Assembly (NCBI GenBank): GCA_027605045.1
Contig: JAQFWX010000014.1
Span: 555,391-619,390 of the forward strand
Reading direction: 5' to 3'
Length of the DNA stretch: 64,000 bases
Source of the DNA: Phallus indusiatus
Lineage: Eukaryota > Basidiomycota > Agaricomycetes > Phallales > Phallaceae
In this document: positions 22,120-33,714 of the stretch, one piece after another
Layout: the number at the start of each line of letters is the position of its first letter
Position numbering within the stretch: the first letter of the stretch is position 1
The notes under the pieces: generated by a model
Databases searched by the model: none
Told to the model about the DNA's origin: nothing
What the model saw: the letters and a program-made list of their open reading frames with translations, nothing else
Position numbers and translations under genes: made by a program

Positions 22120-23392
22120 CCCACGACCCACTCAACCTCAACAGACGACATACTTGAAAAAATTGCGTGGCTACGCATGCTAATCCATGCGAATACTCAT
22201 ACGACGATCCAAATTCACGTCAGTAGATTCACTTTGACCTTTGCAGATGACGATTTACGACAGATTCCGTATTTTCTGGGCATACCATGACTGTACGTCC
22301 TCGGCTTCAGTCATCCGTAAGTACTACAGTAAACTGATTACATTCCATGCCCACGTATTTAGCTAATAATCTAATCAAAGGCGATACAATTCTCATACCG
22401 AGCGAATTCAGAATAGCAAACAGTCTCACACTCGTCAACAGCGCCAATAACGCAATTATAATGAAGCTGAATTTCCGTTCAATGATGAACGGAATACTGT
22501 CCGCATTTTGACGTCCAAGAGAAGTGCGTTGGACTGCTGTTGCATGCGCCGTCTGGATGAAGGTACGTCTCATTCGTGAGATAAGACTAAGAGTTTCTAA
22601 CTCTGAGTGCTTGACCCGCATGGTGGAGTCAGACGGACGGTTCACCTTGCCCAATGGTAAAAGAAGTGGACACATTCGAAGACGTCAATCTCGCCCTTAC
22701 TGCTCAAGCCTTATACATGATTTCGGTTCTTTCTTTCGTTCATCTGGCTTCGTGTAGCCCATCTTCATGCCGCTTGCAATTCGGTTCTTCGTTGTAAACT
22801 TCTCTGAGCTCTCTCGGTTTTTCATCGTGTCTTTTCATTGATATTTCGTCTTGCACAGCGCTCAAGCATTCCCCCTGTTCATGATTAGCGATGAGAGCAC
22901 GACAATTTTAGATACCACCACAATTGGCGAACCGCTCTTCCAACTATGCCAACTCTGGGGATGTAATATTGTCGGGTTCTTCGCCCCTCAACAGCTTATT
23001 CTCGATCTCACGCCAGCGGGACTTGTACACCTTCGATTATAATACCGTGACCTCAATTTAGACTAGTTTCATTCAGCAGGCAAATCCCATGGCGTTTAAT
23101 GAAACGTGCCAAGGACTATGCTACAATGACTTCATTGGACCTCCGTCCAGATACGATAACGTATATTTCGAAATCAACTCTCTAGATTTTCCAGACTAAC
23201 GATGATACTACCACTACTAATGCTTCTACTGCTCTTGGTGCTATTTCTTCTGGTCCTAATTTTAGTTCGGAAACAGGATCAGCCGGAACTGGAACGGGTC
23301 ACAGTTCCTCCAGGTCTAGTTCTCCCGGATCAAATCCTGCGTCTTCTTGTGGAATGAGTGTTACGCTTGCTTCATTGCTAGGGGCTGCGTAG
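22120..23392 (+). pseudogene. GH16-like GPI-type beta-glucanase, copy 5 (catalytic motif kept, frameshifted)
   Basis: One of two copies that keep E-x-D-x-x-E: EVDTFEDVN at 22663-22689 supplies the nucleophile and acid/base of GH16. Upstream, the region around 22470-22550 resembles the conserved RNTVRI block. Downstream: SDESTTILDTTTIGEPL (about 22880-22935), then NSGCNI-xFFAPQQLILDL, disturbed by two extra G bases (CTCTGGGGATGC versus CTCTGGATGC). After an intron come NPMAFNETCQGLCYNDF and GPPSRYDNVYFEIN, a Ser/Thr/Gly-rich linker, and a hydrophobic C-terminus MSVTLASLLGAA ending in TAG at 23390-23392. This is typical of a GPI-anchor signal. It would act on wall beta-glucan at the cell surface if functional; the frameshift suggests it is not. 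Confidence 0.62.
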
Positions 23393-23639
23393 GTCGTATC
23401 AACTTTACTCTAAGATTGCATGTGCTATATATGCATCCATGCGTTACGTACGGAAGTACTCGTATGTAACTTGTAATCGGACATTTACACAGACTCTCGT
23501 TTCACTCTTTTATTCTTATTTCGATCTTTGACTCTGTCGATATACTAATATATAAGGACATTCTTCAATTTATAGTGAATGTGTGAGGTGAAAGTTTGTT
23601 GCACAAGGTCAAGGCCGAATGCTTATAATCGTTCTCCCT

Positions 23640-24150
23640 CAAAGACCCTGAGGTATTTATGTACCATAAAGGTTCGAAGTAAGCCCTCCCGCAAAAAAGA
23701 GAGCCAAAATTACAATCATGACCTTGTTTCCTCCACACAATGCGTATGCTCGAGTGATCAACAAGCCTAAACGAAATCATCAAGGAAGTTCATGAGCATA
23801 TACTACACCAACCTTGAACACCAACGTAGCCCAAGACTTCCACGACATTGTATGTATAGGCCACGTTATTACACAACCTTTGTGCCTTTTACGTTCATAA
23901 TTTCTACAATGATTATGATATCTTACTTTCCAAGCTCAAAGGACGAAGTAAATACAACCTTGCACAATTGAAGGCGATGCTTACCGGCAAAAATTCTGCC
24001 CATAAATCAAGTGCTTGATTGAGAACGTTTGCATATCTTGTGAGTTTGGAATACTGAAAGGCCTTGGCGATAGCACCATATACACCATTTCCTGTGGTAT
24101 AGCCAACATATATACTGAGCCAACAGCGTCGTGTACGCAAACTACGAAGG
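23640..24150 (-). pseudogene. DUF6533-like fragment (middle exons only)
   Basis: Only the middle of the gene remains: the helix exon region near 23690-23775, the short helix exon near 23820-23890, and the DUF6533 core exon at 24010-24115 (AIPQEMVYMVLSPRPFSIPN). Both the C-terminal exons and the first two exons are missing. The left end joins the 3' region of GH16-like copy 5 and the right end joins family X. A 9-nt deletion in the core exon removes LLYAI. Not a functional gene. Confidence 0.68.
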
Positions 24151-24154
24151 ACTT

Positions 24155-25310
24155 GTAGCATAGCAAGATCATCAACCCTTTCCAGCGCATTCTCATCACC
24201 GTTACTTCAAGCAAGATATGATCCTTATTTTTCGTCGTTAAGAGGTACTATATCGATCTGAAACAAAAACAAATCCAACGTTAAAGGTTTGCCAAAAATT
24301 CATTGCACGGATTTCACCTTTACCTCCACGACTAGGAGTCGTCACACGAGTGTCATCGCATTCCAACAATTTATCACCTGTTCTAAACGAATAAGAGCTA
24401 ACGCTTTGCATAGAGGGTAGATTAAAAACGAAATACTAACCTTCCTTGGGCAACAAGTCTGCAAAGAGAGATCCATTTTTCATGTCCGCATCCGCTTCCC
24501 GTTATTAAAATATTGTGAAAGGATTATCAGATATAGGAGGCGGTATCGGAGGATAGATTTGCGAATATGTACTATAATTGACGTGTTATCGTCAGGCTTC
24601 TACCAATACAGCCTTTTGCTCGGAAAAAATGTATCAGGAATAATCATCACGCTGGTTCAAAGTTGCCGAAACCTTACATTCCATCCTAATTACATCTACT
24701 TAGATTGGTAAGAGCTCGTTCCCTTCTTTAACACGAAAGCGCAGGTAGGCTACCATGCTCACGATCAGCTTGCCTTCGGTATCTGTTTGATAAGACGGCC
24801 GCTTGAAGATTTTTGAATGTTGATTCAAACATTGCTTAAATACGTATAAGGGTGGTAATAAGCTACGAAAAACAACGTACCCAAAAAAGTAAAGAAATTC
24901 AACATGGAGAAAAACAGTCCGCCCATCGCCGGTACGTGAATTTGAATGCGAGAAACGATGGGCTGAGAGACAAGTGAATTAAAGAATATCCAGATTGAAG
25001 TACCAAAAAATGATGCCGTTGTTCACTACGCCAGGGATCTCCTGAATCCGTAGTCTGAAGGAACCCTGGTCCTCAGTAGGTTTTAAAACGCATAAGATTA
25101 AAATACCGTCTTGCAAAGTCGCGTTGGTCTTGAGGGTTGAAACGTTGATGGTGTGAGGAAGTCGGGCTGTACGTGTAGAAGTGTGGTGGACTGACGGAGT
25201 CACGGTCGGACAAGACTATAGTAGCGCAGAAATATCTGATTTTATATCAAGTATGATAGGGTAGCAGCATGAGAGAATAAGCACACCTTCATAAAAGGCC
25301 GTCGCATCTC
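24155..25310 (-). pseudogene. Family X copy 4 (best-preserved exon)
   Basis: A probable start at about 25305 reads MEMRRPFMK, with a GTGTGC donor. After a short intron, the frame gives HTINVSTLKTNATLQDG, then CVLKPTEDQGSFRLRIQEIP and GVVNNGIIFWYF (25005-25160). This is the longest uninterrupted piece of family X. Further 3' are a hydrophobic stretch (FLYFFGYVVF) and a TPSRGG block near 24320. The mix of a sequon-bearing domain, a hydrophobic segment and a basic tail suggests a single-pass surface protein. No family was recognised and no function is proposed. Confidence 0.38.
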
Positions 25311-25439
25311 CATTCCCACAAATAGCGACGGCCGCCCCCGTTGGATGGCATAGACAATGACCCTCCTGTTCCCATTTTCATATTTGCGGTGCGCCCTAGC
25401 CAGAACCTTCCCTTTCAGTTAACGACGTCAATCATCCCT

Positions 25440-25990
25440 AGCTCTGGCTTCAAAGATCTAAGGTTGGGTGGCGGAATTGGACGAAGTCGTCGAATGGGTG
25501 CAAGTGACGGTGGATGGCTGGGAACGAGTGCTAGGGTGACCGAGTTGAACGAGCTATGTATTAGAAGAGTGGGACTGAGTTCGGAATGTGTAGGAGAGAG
25601 ATCTCGTTGCGATACAGGTATGCTATAGTGGCAATTGCTTGTTGAGTTGCTCGCTGTAATTTGGGCGAAATTGAGGGCTTACACGTGTACACACTCGCCC
25701 ATCGACAATGGTTTGTCTGTAGAGCGCTGAAGAAACGTGCCGGAAGTTTCAGTGATTACCACCATTCGCGACGGACATGGATGGAAGTGACAGTGCAAAG
25801 GTAGGGGAGATTACGCATCGATGATGACTCAGGCCGAGTTGAACGAGCTATGTCGTTGAAGAGTATGATCAAGGGGCTGGGCCGTTGGAGGATCAGGCGA
25901 AGAGGACATCATTGCGAGGCGTGTGTGCTCCAGCTAAAGCGATAATTGTCAGAGTTGGTTGTTAGGGTTGCTTGCTGTAATTTTAGCGAG
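25440..25990. repeat. Local duplication of the X upstream block
   Basis: The block with GACGGAATTGGAC...GAGTTGAACGAGCTATGT...TTGTTGAG occurs at 25465-25680 and again, diverged, at 25825-26000 (AGTTGAACGAGCTATGTCGTTGAAGAGTATGA). Homologous single blocks occur at 41.5, 56.0 and 60.1 kb. No intact gene. Confidence 0.5.
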
Positions 25991-26234
25991 AGTCACCGAC
26001 AAATCCCAGGAGTTTCAGTTATTACCATCGACCACGACGACATGGACGGCGATGGCTATTACTATATGACCCGTTCTGGAACGTAATGACACTCAGAGAA
26101 CGAGACGAGTAATATTGATTTTCGTTTTTGAAGTGCTGGCAGCTGTGCGTGGTAGCTCTGGTGAGTGACAGTATCAGTCACAATGTGTAACGCGTAACGT
26201 TTTCAAGAAATCTGAAAGACCTTAGCCTACGACA

Positions 26235-27590
26235 AGCCTACGATCAACCCACTCAACAGACGACAGACTTGGAAATGTTGTGTGGCTACGGATAGCTACG
26301 CACGCTAATCCGTGTGAATACTCAGATCACGATCAGGCTTCAATAGATTAACTTTATGTAACCCCCATGCAGATGACGATTCATGACGCAGATTCCAAGT
26401 TCTATTCAGGCTGTGCGTCCTCGGCTCCAGCCATCTGTACTGCAGAAAAATAATTACGTTCCATGTCTTTTGCCATATTAACAACCGGATGATACACCTT
26501 TGTATCGAGAAATTGGGCGAAGTCGGAATAATAAACGGTTCCACGCTCATGAACAGCGCCGGCAACGCAACCGGTACCATGATGTAACCGAGTAGTTCTG
26601 TTCATTGAGAACGTCTATAGGGAAGTGTTGTCGCACGCGTCGTTTGCACGCAGGTACGCCTCATTTGTGAGACGAGACCATAACATTTTTTAATTTATCT
26701 CTAATCTATTGTAGTATTTTATCCACATGGTAAAGTGAACACATTTGAGAACGTAAATTCCTCAGGACTTACAAGTCACTAAGCCAGCCCATTCTTGCAT
26801 CCAATTTCTTGTAGTCTATCTTGATGCCTCTTCATCCAAAGGAGCAGTCACAGTAAATCCATCATATTCACGTCGCCTCACCTGACTGCTTTTCGACAGA
26901 TAAAAACAACTAAATTCGCATTGTCTCAGATGACAGACCATTGGTACATTCGGAGCCGAATTCCCCCGCAAATGACGGAGGAACGTTCGTCACGAAGCAT
27001 ACCGGTTCTTATATTGCAATCTAGTCCTTCAATGTGAAGCTCTCGATTAGCTGAGATTACCTCCTGCACGGCGCTCAACCATACCCTCCATACATAATGA
27101 GCAACACCACATTTCTAAATACTACCAAGATCGGCGTACCCGGGACCTAGTCAATTATACCACTCTGGATACGTTTATAACTAGTTTGTCGGTTCCAAGA
27201 GCTCATTCTCAATTTCACACTTTTTCGGGACTTGCAAGTGCCTTTTCAAATTCGATTCTTTTTACAATCCAGGCAACCCATTTGGTTCAACTAAACTTGT
27301 CGTGTCATATGCTACAACGACTTTGCAATTGGACCTCTATCCGGACACGATCATGTAAATCAGCTCCGTCAAGATTCTTTTTCTGACGAAGCTCCTGCTA
27401 CTATTATGGTTCCGGTTCTCTCGGTTCTAGTTTTTCATTCTGCCATTGGTTCTTCCGTTTTGGTTCATCTGGATAAAGCTAAGCCTCTTCTCAATGTTCT
27501 TATGGAATGAGTGTTCGACACCTACTCCATTCTTTGGATTGGGGGTTACATTGACCAATTGGATCAATCTTGCTCTCTATTTGAATTTGG
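26235..27590 (+). pseudogene. GH16-like beta-glucanase, copy 6 (degenerate)
   Basis: Almost a duplicate of copy 1, including the leader, the lost catalytic exon (GGTAAAGTGAACACATTTGAG near 26730, giving a stop before NTFEN), and the tail. The glycine exon reads ANDGGTFVTKHTGSYIAI near 26970 with a following stop. The last exon (about 27275) reads RQPIWFN-stop-TCRVICYNDFAIG, so it has a further nonsense codon compared with copy 1. The palindrome upstream is broken by an insertion (GTGACAGTATCAGTCAC). It converges on DUF6533 copy 4. Confidence 0.58.
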
Positions 27591-27934
27591 ATATGTAATT
27601 GCGTGCACGGGTACTTGCTGCATATGTATATACATAGTTCGCTTGCACGAAAGTACCCCTGGATACTGGCATGCGGACATTTTCTAGACTCTAAATTTCA
27701 CCCTTCTATTCCCCCAACTAATACACAAGGACTTTTTTGAGTTTATAGGGAGTGTGAGATGAAAATCTTGAGTTACGCGAGTTCTAACTGAAATATATAT
27801 AATGTACGAGTGATAGTTATAACAAATCATCGCAGGAAAATAAATAGTACAAGATTTGAAATACATCCATTATAGATGTGCTAAGCATAGAATCTGTATA
27901 CTATAACGAATCATGTATCCAAAGCTAAAGCATA

Positions 27935-29603
27935 CTAAGCGGACACTTCGCCGCCGGATCTGACTCCAACATCCGGAGATTCCGTCGAAAGATCATTGTT
28001 ATCTTCAGCCCTCATATGCACCAATGTTTCATGATCGCCCATTTCCACGAGGATAGATTGGTGTATATAATCTGCTATGCTTTGGATTTGAATGGTAGGT
28101 AATTTTATATCGGCGGCTTGAATCACTGCGGAATTGTGTTGACGAAGATCCAAGGTGAAATCGGCGATTAAAATAACCGAAAGACTTGGAATTGGAAATG
28201 GGTGATGGAATTTATATACGGGGAAGAATAACTAAATATACCTATGTTGAATACTAGCCATGATATTTATCGAATCCTGATTCAGGACACATAATTATTA
28301 ACGTGATAATTGATATTTAATTCTGATTTAAAAGTGTGCTTACACTATTATTAGCTTGTACCTCATCAATAATTGTGAGGGCGGTGCCAGAAATGACCAC
28401 TAAACTTAAAAGAAGAGAATTCAGTCATAAGAATGATTCTTCTTTGATAACATTCACCTAAACCTCGAGATGGCTAATTAAATATAAGTAACTGTCTTCA
28501 CGATGTGATTCCAACATACTTTGTCTGAGTATTACTGAAACAAGGTCATTGCGAGTTTGAATGCCGATTTCACGCTTTAATTTCCACGTGCCCCAGACCT
28601 TCCATAAGCAAATGCAAAAGACAAAGAGATCAGTTAGAATAGCACAGATATTGGTGACCAGAGACAATGGAAGTACTTCGATGAAATCATATTGGTGTGT
28701 GACCAGTGATGTTTATTCGGACTTACAAGTAGAGCTACTAGGAATAGACTGAAAGCTAAGTCAAGATTGAGAACGAGATTTCAGATGATTTATAAATCCA
28801 CTCCATACCTTTGGCAGCTGTCCAGTATTATTGATACTAAAAAGGAATGTGAAAATTCGTTTGTGTATTTTCACCAAAGAGACCCCTACCGTAAATGTTC
28901 AAAATAAACCCTCCCATAAAAAATAAAGCCAAAATTACTGTCATGACCTTGTTCCCTTCACATAATGAGTATGCTCGAGCGACTAGTAAGCCTGAACAAA
29001 TATTTTTAGAGACATTCATAGGCTATATGCTCTTCCAACCTTGAACACCAACATATGTCAATGTATATACAACAATTTGTGTATTATACAATATAATACA
29101 CCAACTTTGTGCTTTTTAATTCATAACCCGTGCAATAATTATCATATCTTACCGTAATGACTAAAGAAAAAAGTTGTAAACACTGCTTGTGGGCACTGTG
29201 ACTTCACGACTAATGCTTACTGTCAAAAAGTTTGACCCAAAACCAAGTGCTTGATCCAAAACACTCCCATATCTTGTAATGGCATAAAGCAAATTTGGAA
29301 TGCTGAAAAGTTTTGGTGATAGCCACATATATACCATTTCTTGTGGTATAGCCAATGTCGTAGTATAAATAAGTAGGCCTAGGATTGTACCATTAAACTC
29401 GACTGTTCATTGGCATGTTGGAAACGAGACAACGTACCTAGAAAGGCACACTCTATAAGCAGCGTGAGATAACTAACACCTTATAATTAATTCACTTAAT
29501 ATTAAATATTCAAGATAGAACCCTACTTAAGATACACTGATTGAATCAGTTCGGAGACGTCCACGCTACTGATAAAGGTAGAATTGGCGATACTATTGTT
29601 CAT
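27935..29603 (-). CDS. DUF6533-like seven-helix membrane protein, copy 4 (altered splice sites)
   Basis: Exons follow copy 1 from the start at 29603. Core exon: LAIPQEMVYMWLSPKLFSIP. Helix exon: LVARAYSLCEGNKVMTVI. Loop exon: FCICLWKVWGTWKLKREIG. Acidic tail: SPDVGVRSGGEVSA. Two changes stand out. The acceptor of exon 3 is lost (TTTAATGGTACAATCC instead of an AAG acceptor), but the next AG (CCTAG) restores frame with 4 residues fewer. The intron before the 12-nt exon has lost most of its length. What remains, GTACAAGCTAATAATAGT, reads in frame as VQANNS and joins the two exons. The protein could still be made, about 345 residues. Copy 4 belongs to the recent group 1, 3, 4, 7. Confidence 0.68.
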
Positions 29604-30020
29604 TTTTTTCAAGTGGGAAGTGCAATGGTGTGAGGATGAATTGATATGTAGCTTTCGAGTTGAGTTGTAGACCAAGCATAAGAGGAACGGACACGCGCTT
29701 TTTAATGGACACTCCCAACCGAGCTAAGGCAAGAGCGGTTGTTCACATTGATCTTGTCAACCGTAACTGCATGATTTTAAAATACCGTTTCATATAATTT
29801 CTTCATCAACAACCCATCTGTCTCTCTAACTTTCTATCCTCAGCTCGATCAAGGTCATTTTGCAGATTTTGCCACCCACCTTATTTGTGAATGTGCTCTG
29901 AGCAATAACAAAGACCGAGTCCCAACGGTTCTGGAAGGACAAATTGCTGGATTTGACAAGTAATCATTGGGCGGGTAAGCTTGACTGGCTAGGAATTCAG
30001 TAGCCCATTGACGCATTTAG

Positions 30021-30133
30021 CCTATCCTGGGCAATTTTGTCTGACCTTTCCAGCCATTCTCAGACTGAGTTAGAAAATTTGAGAACGGCTGGAAAAGCCA
30101 GACAACGTTGCCCAGATTACTGATTAGTATAGG
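30021..30133. mobile_element. Foldback MITE, occupied site B
   Basis: Same element and same orthologous position as site A, within the X/D spacer. Arms CTGGGCAATTTTGTCTGACC and CAGACAACGTTGCCCAG pair; the element ends CTGATTAGTATAGG. Confidence 0.75.
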
Positions 30134-30149
30134 ACCCAGAGTGTGCTTC

Positions 30150-31590
30150 CGGGGGACTGAGACCTTCACGATTGATGGACGATGACGATGATCAACCATG
30201 ACAATGATTGGTGATGATGACTGTTGCCGGCCGCATGAATGCCCATTATTTATCAGCCCAGAAGGTCAATTAATATCTGGACAGGACTCACAAGCCCTCA
30301 AGCCTCAGCTCTGTTTCAGCCCAACAACGATGAAAAATGAGTTCAGGGAACGTCTCGATAAGTCGATTTTTTTTTGTTGTTGATTTCTTAAGCCTTATAC
30401 AGGTACCAACATAGCAAGATCAACTTCTCCAATATATTCTCATCATCGTTGTTTCAAACATGATATTGTTTTTCGTCGTCAAGAAGTATTATATTCGTTT
30501 AGAACAAAGCACAACTAATGGACTTTGAACAGCCAGAACTCAATTTGCGGATTTCTCCTTTTACCTCCACGACTCGGAATCGTCACGCAAGTGTTGTCGT
30601 TTTTTGACATAGCGGGATATCTTATCACCTGTTTTATAAACACGAATAGTAACAACACTTTGAAGAGGCAGATTGGCGAAATAGTAACCTTCCTCAAGCA
30701 ACAACTTGTTTGCGAAGGGAGATCCACTTTTCATATCCGCTCGCTATTAAAATATTGTGAATCTTGACAACCTGAATGATTGTCAATGATCGGCGGCTCT
30801 ATATTTGCACCTCCCATGATGCGCTAGTGGGAACTTTATGCACTCTTAATAGGCACAACCCTCCGCTAATACACCACTCCCTAAGTTGCCTAATTGGATT
30901 TAAAGCGACATCAGAGATATAATCACCACACTGGTGGTGCTCGACCTTTATGACGATGCGCGTTCTTGCGTTCAGCATTGGCCCGGAGAGTGCATCTTTT
31001 AAATAAAGCCTTACATTTTGTCCCAATTACATCTACCCATATTGCTAAGAGCTCGGTCCTTCCGTAACGCGACTGTGCAGGCAGAGGCTACCACGCTTAC
31101 GATCGACTTAGATAAGTCTTGCAACGTTGCGTCAGCTTTGGCGTCAACGACACGAGATAACCAGAAGTGGGATGAGTCTACGAAGTCCCATTTAGATAGA
31201 CGACATTACGGTAGACGCAAAAAAATCTGATTTTGAGGCTTCCTCAGTACATTAGACTTCAAGACAATGTGACAGCGTGAGATAGTGAATATACCTTCAT
31301 GAGAGGTCGCTGTACCCCACTTCTAACAGCGGAGGAAGCCCGTTCAGTTAAATTGGCACTGGCGTTCTGATTATTATGATGTCCTGGGAGTTTCAGTGGT
31401 CCTGCCTCGTCTCGCTCCTCGTGATGGTGTCCGTGGTAGGTTGGGGAAGAGCTGCAGAAACGCTGAACAAGACCGCCGGGTGGGCGGGCTTGCTCGGCGA
31501 ATTCGTACGCCGTCTCTCAGAGTGCGGTTAGCCTCAGAAACGTTGGGGAATTCAATGGTTATGGTTGGTCGCGACGACATGAATGGGGAT
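30150..31590 (-). pseudogene. Family X copy 5 (internally deleted)
   Basis: The 3' part is well matched to copy 3 (TIPSRGGKRRNPQIEFW at about 30540-30600). The segment equivalent to the LQDG exon is deleted: 31105 joins directly to sequence that lies 650 bp further on in copy 1. At the 5' end, a GC-rich frame at 31374-31580 reads MSSRPTITIEFPNVSEANRT and continues through an Arg/Ser-rich stretch to a stop. That may be an alternative first exon or chance. Confidence 0.33.
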
Positions 31591-31699
31591 AACCAATACT
31601 ACACAGCCGTTCTGGCATATTCTTGAGACCTAGAGACTTTCAGGATTTGAGACGAGCAATAGTCTGTTTCCGTTTGCAAGCGTTGTGCGTGTGTACGTG

Positions 31700-33420
31700 C
31701 GTGGCCGCTGCAAAGCGTGACACGTAACGCGTAACGCGTAACTAGTAAAGGCGTCAGACCAACTCTCCAAGAAGATCATTCCACGATCCGCCAACTAAAA
31801 GACATTCGTGGCTACACACGCTGGCTAGGGTGTGCTACAATGAAACTTCGCGTTCAGTAAAATGACTCTGACTCTTGTGGATGATTCCAAGCTACGATAC
31901 AGATCCAAACTTCTATATGGGCATGTCATGGTACCCCGTACGTCCTCGGCCCCGTCATCCATATTGCAGAAATCTAATTGCATTTCATGCCCTCCTAAGC
32001 ACTAGCGAAGTTGGAATGGGCAAAATTCGGAAATTCAATTACAATACTTGACTTCTCTTCAATAATCGTCCGGATTTCAACATGGACTAAAGGTGTTTTG
32101 GACGGCTATTAAATGCGCGGTTTGGATGCAGGTGCGCCCCATCCGTTGCCCAGTGGTGAAGTTCAGACACTCAAGAACCTCGATCTCACTGTTATTGCTC
32201 AAGCTTTACACATCAATTTGCTCCGTTTGTTCTCGTCGTTCTCCCTCGTAGGATGTAGTGGCGGGAAAGGGGAGAGATTTTGAGTTTAACAAGACTGTCT
32301 TTGGCATGGCATGCCTTACGTGACGAAATGTGTCGGTTGATTTTCCATGGTCCTCTTCGATGTCTTTGAGAGCTAACAGTTGGCTTTTTCGTTATGAACA
32401 GAACTTGGAATTGTCGCGTTTGCTATCGGATCCGATTTCAGCTTGTTATTCGGTTTTTTGTGTCGTGTCATACAAGCACCCCGGTACGCTGCTTGTCTGG
32501 CTCGCACAAAAGTAAAATATGGCATACCGAAAACATTTTATCTCGCCGAAAAACGATCAAAACCCTTCTTTGTCACCCCGTGTTAGAGTTCTTCCGACTC
32601 GGACTTTATACCTTCCATCTTCGCGCCTTTTTAATACAGGGATGCAGCCTCGACAAATTCCCCATATTCATCGGTAACGTCTTTTTACTCGACTGTTATG
32701 CGACAGCCAACCACAACTAAAACTGCCTCGTCTTAGATAACGAACCTGGTGCATTTGGAGCTGATTATCGCTGCAAATTGCGGAGGAATCTTCGTCACGG
32801 TCACCGAGTACGGATGTAAAGCTCTCTCTCTCGTTTTGTCATTGTGTTCCTTTATTGAAATTTCCTCTAGCACAGCGCTCAAGTACACTGTCTGCACTGA
32901 GCGATGACAGCGCAACAATTATAGCTACCATCACGATTGCCGAATCGCCCAGGATATCAATGCCGGATGCAATATTAACGAGTTCTTCGCCCCTCAATAA
33001 GCTTATTCTCGATGTCACGCTATGCGGGGACTTGGTAAGCTTTCGGTCACATTAGATTAGTATATTTTTAATTTTAACTTCAATTCATTTTACAGCAGAG
33101 GCAATCTCATTGTAAAGAAATGTGCCAAGGCGTATCCTTTGACGACTTAGTGATTAGCCCCCCATGCGGATACGATAACGCGTGTTTCAAAAATTAAATT
33201 CGTCAAGATTTTTCAGATTGGTAACGCTTATGCTACTGCTAATGCTTATACTGCTCCCAATACTAGTTCTTCTGGTCCCATTTCTAATGCGGGAACGGGA
33301 TCAACAATTGGAACACGGGTTCCTCCGGGTCTGGTTCGTCTGGAATAATTGTTACGCTTGCTTCTACTAGGAGCTGCGTCGATTGAGCCAACCTTATTCT
33401 AAATATGCATGTGCTCTATG
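31700..33420 (+). pseudogene. GH16-like beta-glucanase, copy 7 (degenerate, with insertion)
   Basis: The upstream region has a (GCGTAAC)n-like run at 31715-31745. The catalytic exon (about 32150) reads EVQTLKNLDLTV, so two of the three acidic residues are replaced. A 354-bp insertion (32234-32587) splits the following exon. After it, GCSLDKFPIFIGNVF resembles GCSLNRSTIFNNNVF of copy 13 and the GH16 GC-x-L segment. The last exon near 33100 reads GNLIVK with shifts, then PPCGYDNACF. The Ser-rich GPI tail is reduced to fragments. Non-functional. Confidence 0.52.
32234..32587. mobile_element. 354-bp insertion with 5-bp direct flanks
   Basis: A block absent from all other GH16-like copies lies between two GTTCT words (32229-32233 and 32588-32592), which look like a target duplication. 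The ends (CGTCGTTCTCC...GTGTTAGA) show no clear inverted repeats. The interior has a 61-codon + frame (32330-32515) without recognisable motif. Class unknown. Confidence 0.45.
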
Positions 33421-33714
33421 TGTATGTATGTGTTACGTAGGAAAGTACTCGTTGGTACCTCGTAATTGGATATACCAGACTTTTGCTTATTTTTTTTCAT
33501 ATTTATATCAAATATATATTTGACTCCGCTCGATACTATGCTGATAAATAAGATCATTTTAAAATTTATAGCGACAGTGCGAGGTCAGGCCGAAACTCTA
33601 ATATCAATCATCGCAAGAAAATAAATAACGCAAACTTCCGGAGGCAATGTTTTCAATCAAATACATCTGTCATAAATATGTTAGGGCCTAAAATCCATGT
33701 ACGCGTCAAGCGTA

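Noticed and set aside
22307..22675. 122-codon minus-strand frame as a membrane protein
   Set aside because: It is antisense to the GH16-like catalytic region; the hydrophobic look comes from the opposite strand of conserved GH16 exons.
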